Assembly (NCBI GenBank): GCA_905192625.1
Contig: CAJJLI010000022.1
Span: 1 to 11,753, forward strand
DNA: 11,753 nucleotides
Reading direction: 5' to 3'
Source of the DNA: an uncultured Clostridium sp.
Lineage (GTDB): Bacteria > Bacillota > Clostridia > Lachnospirales > Lachnospiraceae
Position 1 is the first letter of the stretch. Each line of letters starts with the position of its first letter. This document shows, in pieces, positions 6,668 to 11,753 of this stretch. The notes below the pieces were generated by a model. The model saw nothing but the letters and a program-made list of their open reading frames with translations, was not told the DNA's origin and searched no databases. A program made the position numbers and the translations under genes.

Positions 6668-6786
6668 ATCATAGGAATACCATGATGCTGCAAGGTCAGA
6701 AAGCAAAGTATCCTTTAATTTTAAATAGGAACTATGTGTAAAATACGCACTTCAGGAAGTGGAATAGATTGCTACACAAACCTTGC
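6668..6786. other. Intergenic stretch with nested inverted repeats
   Basis: The gap between the terminator at 6664 and the SleB-like promoter at 6869 has no gene. Its left part contains ATCAT/ATGAT plus GG/CC around an AATA loop (6668-6686), then GCAAGGT (6690-6696) complementary to ACCTTGC (6780-6786). Stacked inside is TGTGTA (6735-6740) with TACACA (6773-6778), and a CACTTC/GAAGTG hairpin lies within that. The whole could fold into one elongated structure. No promoter for it is recognised and it lies upstream of the SleB-like promoter, so it would not be in that mRNA leader unless transcription starts earlier. Short complementary words arise by chance at this composition. Confidence 0.25.
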
Positions 6787-6868
6787 TTTTAACGAACGTA
6801 AACAATCTTCTAGAGGAAAAGAATATAGGGGAGAGCCGCCATTGGTAGATATATACAGCCTGAATCAC

Positions 6869-6903
6869 TTGACAAAATTCTATCTTATGTTACAATTGTT
6901 ACA
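6869..6903 (+). promoter_or_regulatory. Promoter of the SleB-like gene with overlapping direct repeat
   Basis: TTGACA (6869-6874) and TACAAT (6891-6896), 16 bases apart and with a TG extension (6888-6889), form a good sigma-A promoter; transcription should begin near 6903. The heptamer TGTTACA occurs twice (6888-6894 and 6897-6903), period 9, over the -10 element and the start point. The repeat resembles half-sites of the WalR box (TGTWAH), which controls wall hydrolase genes in Firmicutes, but the spacing is 3 instead of 5 bases. A regulator site here is therefore a suggestion. Confidence 0.65.
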
Positions 6904-6978
6904 GAATTATTAAATAACTATTACGAAAAACAATGAAATCTGTAATTAATAGATGTAAAGAGGAATATGGAGGATTAT

Positions 6979-7581
6979 ATGAAGTTAAAAAAATTACTCG
7001 TATTACTACTAATGATAACAACATTAATTGGTTCAGGAAGTGTTAATGTATATGCAAAAGAAACAGTGAAAACTGCCAATGCTAGTATGTTAAGTTCTGT
7101 GGCAAGAAGTAATGTAAATAAATCTTATACTAAGGCTGATGTAAGACTTTTAACAGCAATTACGTATTGTGAGGCTGGTTATGAAGGATACAAAGGTAAA
7201 GTAGCAGTTGCAAATGTAATTCTAAATCGTGTAGACAGTGATGTATTTGATCATGTTACTTCAATTCGTACAGCGGTATATGACTTAAAACGTTGGGGGA
7301 GACAGTTTAGCCCTGCTTATGTAAAAACTGCATCTGGTAATTATACAACCAAAGGAAGCTTATTAGAAAAAGCATTAAAGCTTTATACAGAAGAAAACTA
7401 TACATCTTCACTTCAAAAAGAGATGATGGAAGAATGTGAAAGAGCTGCAATAGAAGCTTTAGAAGGTAAAAATGTAATTGGAGATTACCTTTACTTTAAT
7501 GCTCATATTAACGATACAATAAAAACTTGTAAGAAAAATAACAAACCTTACACTATTATAGGTGGACATATCTTTTATTAA
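6979..7581 (+). CDS. Secreted SleB-like cell wall hydrolase (Hydrolase_2 family)
   Basis: A 200-residue exported protein with a SleB-type catalytic domain (Hydrolase_2), which acts as a peptidoglycan lytic transglycosylase in characterised spore-cortex enzymes. A classic signal peptide opens it (MKLKK, hydrophobic core LLVLLLMITTLIG, then VYA before KE, likely cleaved near residue 26). The domain runs from about 58 to 200: the expected catalytic glutamate is E65 in TYCEAGYEGY, followed by VAVANVILNRV, a conserved FSP motif, and the C-terminal YLYFN...IGGHIFY. Compared with SleB it has no N-terminal peptidoglycan-binding domain. The start at 6979 has GGAGG (6969-6973) 5 bases upstream; an in-frame ATG at 6967 would put charged residues ahead of the signal peptide and overlap that site. 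It is a single-gene unit with its own promoter and terminator. A vegetative or sporulation role cannot be told apart. Confidence 0.88.
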   Translation: MKLKKLLVLLLMITTLIGSGSVNVYAKETVKTANASMLSSVARSNVNKSYTKADVRLLTAITYCEAGYEGYKGKVAVANVILNRVDSDVFDHVTSIRTAVYDLKRWGRQFSPAYVKTASGNYTTKGSLLEKALKLYTEENYTSSLQKEMMEECERAAIEALEGKNVIGDYLYFNAHINDTIKTCKKNNKPYTIIGGHIFY

Positions 7582-7590
7582 AATTCATAT

Positions 7591-7628
7591 AAAGTCGCAA
7601 AGCATTTTTAATGTTTTGCGACTTTTTT
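7591..7628 (+). terminator. Intrinsic terminator of the SleB-like gene
   Basis: A 15-bp stem (7591-7605 with 7611-7625, one G-U pair, no mismatch) with loop TTTTA ends in six T residues (7623-7628), 9 bases after the stop codon. The left side is preceded by few A residues, so it works mainly in the plus direction. Confidence 0.88.
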
Positions 7629-7637
7629 AAATTTTCT

Positions 7638-7665
7638 TTGATATTTTATTAAGATGTGGTATGAT
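7638..7665 (+). promoter_or_regulatory. Promoter of the glnS operon
   Basis: TTGATA (7638-7643) and TATGAT (7660-7665), spaced 16 bases and with a TG element just before the -10 (TGGTATGAT, 7657-7665), form a good extended -10 sigma-A promoter. The start should be near 7672, leaving an untranslated leader of about 80 nt to ATG 7752. That leader is AT-rich and too short for a T-box; no T-box core sequence is visible. Confidence 0.7.
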
Positions 7666-7751
7666 ATAGCTATGTTTTCTTATAAAATATGTTATATAAT
7701 TATAATATTTTTTGGAAGAATAAGTGTATTATGAGTATTAGGAGGAACATC

Positions 7752-9455
7752 ATGGAAAACGATGTTAATGCTATGAACGAAATAAAGGAAACTACAGAAA
7801 AAGAAGTAGTGTCAAGAAACTTTATAGAGCAAATCATTGAAAAAGATATCGAAGAGGGACATTGTACGAACGTTGTTACACGTTTCCCACCAGAACCAAA
7901 CGGATATCTTCACATTGGACATGCCAAATCTATTTTATTAAATAATGGCCTTGCTAAAAAATACGGTGGCCGTTTCAATTTACGTTTTGATGATACGAAT
8001 CCTACGAAAGAAAAAACAGAATTCGTGGAATCCATTATAGAAGATGTAAAATGGATTGGTGGAGAATTTGAAGATCGTTTATTTTATGCATCCGATTATT
8101 TTGATCAAATGTATGAAGGTGCAATCAAGTTAATAAAAAAAGGTAAGGCGTTTGTATGTGACTTATCTGCAGAAGAGATGCGTGAATATCGTGGTACCTT
8201 AACAGAGCCAGGAAAGAATAGCCCGTATCGTGAACGTAGCGTGGAAGAAAACTTAGATCTTTTTGAGAGAATGAAAAATGGTGAATTTCCAGATGGATCT
8301 AAAGTTTTACGTGCTAAGATAGATATGTCATCTCCTAACATTAACATGAGAGATCCAGTAATCTATCGTGTAGCTAGAATGACACATCATAACACGGGTG
8401 ATAAATGGTGCATCTACCCTATGTATGATTATGCACATCCAATTGAAGATGCAATTGAGGGAATTACTCACTCTATCTGTACTTTGGAATTTGAAGATCA
8501 TAGACCACTTTATGATTGGGTTCTTCGTGAGCTTGAATATGAAAATCCTCCAAAGCAAATAGAGTTTGCTAAATTATATTTAACAAACGTTATCACTGGA
8601 AAACGTTATATTAAAAAGTTAGTTGAGGATGGAATCGTAGATGGTTGGGATGACCCACGCCTTGTTTCTATTAGTGCATTAAGAAGAAGAGGTTTTACAC
8701 CAGAGTCCATTAAAATGTTTATGGAACTTTGTGGTGTGTCTAAGAGCAATAGTTCTGTAGATTACGCAATGCTTGAGTACTGCATTCGTGAGGACCTAAA
8801 ATTAAAATGCCCAAGAATAATGGCAGTTGTAGATCCAATTAAATTAGTAATTACAAATTATCCAGAAGGACAAGTAGAGTATTTAGAGGCACCAAACAAT
8901 CAAGAAAATGAAGAAATGGGAACAAGAATGGTTCCATTTGGTCGTGAATTATATATTGAACGCGACGATTTTATGATCGAGCCTCCAAAGAAATATTTCC
9001 GTCTATTCCCGGGCAATGAAGTACGTTTAATGAATGCTTATTTTGTTACTTGCCAGGAATATTTTACAGATGAAACAGGTAAAGTTACAGAAATACACTG
9101 TACTTATGATGAAGCAACAAAGAGCGGTTCAGGATTTAACGCTCGTAAAGTAAAAGGTACAATCCATTGGGTACATGCGCCATCCGCAATTAAAGCAGAG
9201 GCAAGATTATATGAGAACTTAGTGGATGAAGAAAAAGGTGTTTATAACGAAGATGGTAGTGTAAACTTGAATCCAAACTCTGTTACAATCATGAACGAGT
9301 GCTATGTGGAACCTAGTTTAAAGGACGCGAAAGCACTTGATCGTTTCCAATTTTTAAGAAATGGATTTTTCTGTGTGGATTCTAAAGATTCTAGCTCAGA
9401 GCATTTGGTATTTAATCGTATTGCATCACTAAAGAGTAGTTATAAGCCTGTATAG
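7752..9455 (+). CDS. glnS: Glutaminyl-tRNA synthetase
   Basis: A class I aminoacyl-tRNA synthetase of 567 residues that charges tRNA-Gln with glutamine in the cytoplasm. The ATP-binding HIGH motif is exact in [15 protein letters not shown] (HIGH at 54-57). The GlnRS-specific stretch [25 protein letters not shown] and [17 protein letters not shown] separates it from Glu[10 protein letters not shown] and [12 protein letters not shown] follow, and two beta-barrel anticodon-binding domains fill the C-terminal half. The second signature, VMSKR in E. coli GlnRS, reads [10 protein letters not shown] here (ITGKR at 281-285), so the usual Met-Ser is Thr-Gly while the Lys-Arg pair is kept. The start at 7752 has AGGAGG (7740-7745) 6 bases upstream; the frame stays open to an ATG at 7689 that lies in the untranslated leader. 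It is the first gene of an operon with DUF2225 and DUF6062 genes. Confidence 0.96.
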   Translation: MENDVNAMNEIKETTEKEVVSRNFIEQIIEKDIEEGHCTNVVTRFPPEPNGYLHIGHAKSILLNNGLAKKYGGRFNLRFDDTNPTKEKTEFVESIIEDVKWIGGEFEDRLFYASDYFDQMYEGAIKLIKKGKAFVCDLSAEEMREYRGTLTEPGKNSPYRERSVEENLDLFERMKNGEFPDGSKVLRAKIDMSSPNINMRDPVIYRVARMTHHNTGDKWCIYPMYDYAHPIEDAIEGITHSICTLEFEDHRPLYDWVLRELEYENPPKQIEFAKLYLTNVITGKRYIKKLVEDGIVDGWDDPRLVSISALRRRGFTPESIKMFMELCGVSKSNSSVDYAMLEYCIREDLKLKCPRIMAVVDPIKLVITNYPEGQVEYLEAPNNQENEEMGTRMVPFGRELYIERDDFMIEPPKKYFRLFPGNEVRLMNAYFVTCQEYFTDETGKVTEIHCTYDEATKSGSGFNARKVKGTIHWVHAPSAIKAEARLYENLVDEEKGVYNEDGSVNLNPNSVTIMNECYVEPSLKDAKALDRFQFLRNGFFCVDSKDSSSEHLVFNRIASLKSSYKPV

Positions 9456-9469
9456 GGGAGGGTTTAATA

Positions 9470-10321
9470 ATGGCTAATCTATTTTCTGGATTAGAGTCCC
9501 TTGGTTTAGGGAAGTTATCAAAATTAAATGTATACGATGAGAGCAATCAAGCAGCCAAGAAGAATGACAATGGGGGACAAGTTCAGCAGTTAAGTGAAGC
9601 AGATTTTTTATTTGAAAAAACATTTACGTGCCCAGTTTGTGATAAAGAATTTAAATCAAAGACAGTTAAGGCTGGAAAGGTTAAGTTAGTATCGGCAGAT
9701 ACAGATCTTAGACCGAAATATCAATTGATTGACTCATTAAAATACGATGTGGTTGCTTGTCCACATTGTGGGTATGCAGCATTGAATCGATTTTTTAATT
9801 ATATGACTTCAATGCAAGCTAGGTTAATTAAAGAAAGTATTTCATCCTCATTCAAGGGCTTAGCACCTGAGGGAGACGTAATAAGTTATGATGAAGCAAT
9901 TACAAAGCATAAGTTAGCGCTTGTAAATGCCATAGTAAAAAAAGCAAAATTAAGTGAACGTGCTTACACTTGCTTAAAAACAGCTTGGTTATTGCGTGGG
10001 AAAGCTGAGTTTTTACCAGAGGACACAAAAGATTATGCCACGATTATTGAAGGACTTCATAAAGAAGAAATGGAGTTTTTATCAAAGGCATATGAAGGAT
10101 TTATAGAAGCATTTAGTAAAGAGCTATTTCCTATGTGTGGAATGGATGAAAACACTACAACGTACCTAGTAGCTGATCTTGCAAGAAGAATCGGAAAATA
10201 CGATGAAGCTACTCGTTTAATTTCAAAAGTTTTAACTTCGAGAGATGCGAATGAGCGTATCAAAGTTAAGGCGAGAGAGATTAAAGACTTAATCTCGGAT
10301 GATAAACAAAATACAAAATAA
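9470..10321 (+). CDS. DUF2225 family zinc-ribbon protein
   Basis: A 283-residue cytoplasmic protein of the DUF2225 family, of unknown function. The N-terminal 50 residues are a variable, mostly polar segment. Two cysteine pairs, CPVC (54-57) and CPHC (97-100), would bind one zinc as a ribbon and flank the family's SADTDLRPKY and KYDVVACPHCGYAAL motifs. The remaining two-thirds is helical and has the look of TPR-like repeats (for example the stretches around 145-185 and 205-270, with YDEATRLI near 245). The gene starts 14 bases after the glnS stop with a strong site (GGGGAGGG), so it is co-transcribed with glnS. There is no signal peptide or membrane segment. Confidence is high for the family and nil for a precise function. 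Confidence 0.88.
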   Translation: MANLFSGLESLGLGKLSKLNVYDESNQAAKKNDNGGQVQQLSEADFLFEKTFTCPVCDKEFKSKTVKAGKVKLVSADTDLRPKYQLIDSLKYDVVACPHCGYAALNRFFNYMTSMQARLIKESISSSFKGLAPEGDVISYDEAITKHKLALVNAIVKKAKLSERAYTCLKTAWLLRGKAEFLPEDTKDYATIIEGLHKEEMEFLSKAYEGFIEAFSKELFPMCGMDENTTTYLVADLARRIGKYDEATRLISKVLTSRDANERIKVKAREIKDLISDDKQNTK

Positions 10322-10332
10322 ATAAGTAACTA

Positions 10333-10350
10333 CGCAAAAAATGATTTGCG
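10333..10350 (+). promoter_or_regulatory. Stem-loop just after the DUF2225 gene
   Basis: CGCAAA (10333-10338) pairs with TTTGCG (10345-10350) around a 6-base loop; AAGTA (10325-10329 region) and TACTT just outside can extend it across an internal loop, followed by TTTTA. It resembles a weak terminator or an mRNA-stabilising hairpin at the end of the DUF2225 coding region. Confidence 0.4.
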
Positions 10351-10360
10351 GTACTTTTAT

Positions 10361-10417
10361 AATGGCTGTTTCAAACAGAATAGGTGGGTTTGTCCGCAGT
10401 ATGTTGAAACAGCCATT
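10361..10417 (+). promoter_or_regulatory. Perfect 14-bp inverted repeat between DUF2225 and DUF6062 genes
   Basis: AATGGCTGTTTCAA (10361-10374) is the exact complement of TTGAAACAGCCATT (10404-10417), with a 29-base loop that can itself pair GTGG with CCGC (10384-10387 with 10394-10397). A 14-bp perfect match is unlikely by chance in this short gap. The tail is only ATTTCTT, so as a terminator it would be leaky. It would partly insulate the DUF6062 gene, whose ribosome binding site is about 50 bases downstream. RNA processing or attenuation is an alternative. Confidence 0.6.
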
Positions 10418-10475
10418 TCTTAATAATAAAAACGTTCTGTGGGAAACTGTAAAGTCAGAATACATGGAGGATATG

Positions 10476-11198
10476 ATGAAAGAACAATTGTATACGATTC
10501 CAGTGAATGATGCCTTTCATAAAGATTGTGAGTGTCCAGTGTGTGAAATGTATCGATCTTTGGAAGATGGAGCGATAGAATTTGTTATGGGGCCAAGTTA
10601 TATGGAAGATGATATACGAATGGAAACAAACAAAATTGGATTTTGCAGTGATCATCTTAAACTTATGTATAAAAATCAAAACCGTTTAGGTTTATCACTT
10701 ATGTTACATACGCATATGGAAAATATGATAAAAGATATAGAAAAATTATCAAAGACTGGAAGAGGGAGTAGTGGTGGATTATTTAAGAAAAAAGATGATA
10801 AATCTGCAATTTCAGGGTATGTGAATAATCTAAAACACTCTTGCTACGTATGCAATCGTATTAAGAATATATATGAACGCTATATAGTAACGTTGTTTTA
10901 CTTGTATAAAAATGATGCTGATTTTAAGAAAAAGTTTCAATCATCAAAGGGGTTTTGTACCAACCATTATGCTCTACTTTATGAAAAAGCAGCTGAAAAT
11001 CTAAAAGGGAATGAATTAGAAGAGTTTACAACAAGTCTTAATAAAATATATTTAGAGAATATGAAGCGAGTACGTGATGATCTTGAATGGTTTACGGATA
11101 AGTTTGATTATCGATATGTGAATGAGCCTTGGAAAAACTCTAAAGATGCATTGCCAAGAGCTATGCAAAAGATAAATAGCGTACTAAATATTGAATAA
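10476..11198 (+). CDS. DUF6062 family Cys/His-rich protein
   Basis: A 240-residue cytoplasmic protein of the DUF6062 family, function unknown. It begins MKEQLYTIPVNDAF and contains two copies of a metal-binding pattern: CPVC (20-23) with GFCSDH (C57, H60), and CYVC (123-126) with GFCTNH (C161, H164). The spacing is almost the same in both (34 and 35 residues from second to third ligand). This suggests two zinc sites and an internal duplication, with helical segments between. The start at 10476 has GGAGG (10466-10470) 5 bases upstream. The frame is open upstream to about 10326, but that region is a 14-bp hairpin, so the longer form is unlikely. It is the third gene of the glnS operon, 154 bases after the DUF2225 stop, and is followed directly by a terminator hairpin. 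Confidence 0.85.
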   Translation: MKEQLYTIPVNDAFHKDCECPVCEMYRSLEDGAIEFVMGPSYMEDDIRMETNKIGFCSDHLKLMYKNQNRLGLSLMLHTHMENMIKDIEKLSKTGRGSSGGLFKKKDDKSAISGYVNNLKHSCYVCNRIKNIYERYIVTLFYLYKNDADFKKKFQSSKGFCTNHYALLYEKAAENLKGNELEEFTTSLNKIYLENMKRVRDDLEWFTDKFDYRYVNEPWKNSKDALPRAMQKINSVLNIE

Positions 11199-11199
11199 A

Positions 11200-11244
11200 A
11201 TAAAGGCTTTTACAATTGGAAAGTTCTGCTGTAAAAGCCTTTAT
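11200..11244. terminator. Long perfect hairpin, probable bidirectional terminator
   Basis: A 15-bp perfect stem (11200-11214 with 11230-11244) with a 15-base loop begins 2 bases after the DUF6062 stop. On the plus strand the tail is short (TTTAT). On the minus strand the stem is followed by TTTATTTTATT, a better tail. It lies between convergent genes and can end both the glnS operon and the minus-strand gene. Confidence 0.75.
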
Positions 11245-11299
11245 ACTGTAATAAGATTCGGGTTGATATGCATTTCTTAGCGAATCAGCATTAAAATCA

Positions 11300-11319
11300 T
11301 AAAAAAAGTATTTGATACT
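11300..11319 (-). terminator. Possible minus-strand terminator
   Basis: Read on the minus strand, AGTAT-CAA-ATACT (11319 down to 11307) forms a 5-bp stem followed by a run of seven T residues (11307 to 11301). It lies about 20 bases beyond the stop codon of the minus-strand gene. The stem is short and AT-rich, so it is probably weak, with the hairpin at 11200-11244 as backup. Confidence 0.4.
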
Positions 11320-11337
11320 AATAATCATGACCTATTT

Positions 11338-11753
11338 TTATTGGTGTTTTATCCGTACACGAATGTCTTGATTGTAATTGCCAAAACCTTTACCATATAT
11401 TGCGACTCCACCACAGTATTTTGAGTTATCTGTAGTTGCAATTTTAAATTTTAGAATGCTAGAATCATCGAGTTTAAAATCATCGATTGTAACATCGGAG
11501 AGTTTAATTCCATCCATAAACGTTCCGTCATTCTTTATTAAAATCTGCTTTAACATTCCATGTTGTTTAAAAGATGGATCAAACCAGTTTGGAGTATAAA
11601 TGCCTTGTTCCATTCCGATATTTCCAGACAAGGTAAAGTTACCTAAGTGTATGCCGTTTAAGGAAAATTCAAGTTCACTTGCCAAAGAGGTATCAGTTCT
11701 GCTTACTAAAGTAGATAGTTCAAGCTGTATTGTAAGTTCAGTAATCGTATGCG
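11338..11753 (-). CDS. C-terminal part of a probable ArsR-like regulator or related beta-domain protein (5'-truncated)
   Basis: The minus-strand frame is open from the right edge (first full codon at 11751) to the TAA at 11340-11338, giving 137 visible residues. An internal TTG at 11685 has no ribosome binding site, and the sequence before it is protein-like, so the true start is outside the window. The visible part is beta-rich, ending with GGVAIYGKGFGNYNQDIRVRI; it also has IYTPNWF, KQHGMLKQI and GTFMDGIKLSDVTI. From memory of Firmicutes proteins, this pattern (N-P/W-W, Y/H-G-L-L-K, D-G-x-x-x-S-D-V, then GG-x-x-x-F/Y-G-x-x-F-G-N/D-Y-x-Q) is the C-terminal domain after a winged-helix in some ArsR-type regulators. 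That domain's function is not established. The N-terminal half that would prove the DNA-binding role is not visible. Confidence 0.55.
   Translation of the reverse strand, partial: HTITELTIQLELSTLVSRTDTSLASELEFSLNGIHLGNFTLSGNIGMEQGIYTPNWFDPSFKQHGMLKQILIKNDGTFMDGIKLSDVTIDDFKLDDSSILKFKIATTDNSKYCGGVAIYGKGFGNYNQDIRVRIKHQ

Noticed and set aside
6787..6868. Resemblance of GGGGAGAGCC...CCTGAATC to part of a c-di-AMP (ydaO) riboswitch, which often precedes wall hydrolase genes
   Set aside because: The conserved 3' core of that riboswitch is absent, and the TTGACA promoter lies downstream of the match, so it would not be in the mRNA leader.
6967..6978. Start of the SleB-like protein at ATG 6967
   Set aside because: ATG 6979 has GGAGG at correct spacing and gives a normal signal peptide; the upstream ATG would place this binding site inside the coding region.
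7689..7751. N-terminal extension of GlnRS from ATG 7689
   Set aside because: The extra 21 residues fall in the untranslated leader right after the promoter and lack a binding site, while ATG 7752 has AGGAGG.
7666..7751. T-box regulation of glnS
   Set aside because: The leader is about 80 nt, too short, and there is no T-box core sequence or terminator ahead of the gene.
10341..10475. N-terminal extension of DUF6062 from ATG 10341 or 10363
   Set aside because: The stretch contains a perfect 14-bp inverted repeat and no binding site ahead of those starts; ATG 10476 has GGAGG and gives the usual family N-terminus.

Overview
The window looks like a chromosomal stretch of an AT-rich, low-GC Gram-positive anaerobe of the class Clostridia, most likely a Lachnospiraceae member close to Lachnoclostridium (Clostridium) phytofermentans. 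The basis is the A/T-heavy codon usage, strong AGGAGG-type ribosome binding sites, frequent intrinsic terminators, and the protein set: an Smr-less MutS2-like ATPase, PepF, a DUF3810 membrane zincin, a SleB-like wall hydrolase, GlnRS, DUF2225 and DUF6062. The genus is an inference from general similarity. Nothing here looks like a phage, IS element, CRISPR array, or rRNA/tRNA gene.

Layout. Positions 1-140 hold the 3' end of an unidentified gene. Positions 141-876 hold no ordinary gene but have clear regulatory architecture: a perfect consensus sigma-A promoter (188-216), an 11-codon ORF with its own ribosome binding site (272-307), competing hairpins and an intrinsic terminator (330-350). Further on are a second strong orphan terminator (535-578), a multi-hairpin element (650-778) and a strong ribosome binding site that opens only a 4-codon ORF. 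Then come the MutS2-like ATPase (877-3039), whose linker carries a degenerate 16-residue tandem repeat and whose Smr domain is missing, and a small charged protein (3156-3302) ended by a terminator. pepF (3513-5279) has its own promoter and is followed by a DUF3810 membrane metallopeptidase (5424-6545) with a terminator. A roughly 300-base gap with nested inverted repeats leads to a TTGACA promoter and a secreted SleB-like cell wall hydrolase (6979-7581).

Positions 7638-11244 form a transcription unit: an extended -10 promoter, glnS (7752-9455), a DUF2225 zinc-ribbon protein (9470-10321), two stem-loops, a DUF6062 Cys/His-rich protein (10476-11198), and a long perfect hairpin that can act as a bidirectional terminator. 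A gene on the minus strand converges on it from the right edge. It is truncated at its 5' end, and its protein resembles the C-terminal domain of some Firmicutes ArsR-type regulators.

Five starts were moved downstream of the longest possible ORF on ribosome-binding-site or family evidence: the small protein (3156), the SleB-like protein (6979), GlnRS (7752), DUF6062 (10476), and the minus-strand gene, which is treated as open to the window edge rather than starting at an internal TTG. No complete new defence or mobile system is visible. The most unusual signal is the attenuator-like promoter/leader-peptide/terminator cassette at 188-350, which has no evident target gene directly downstream.
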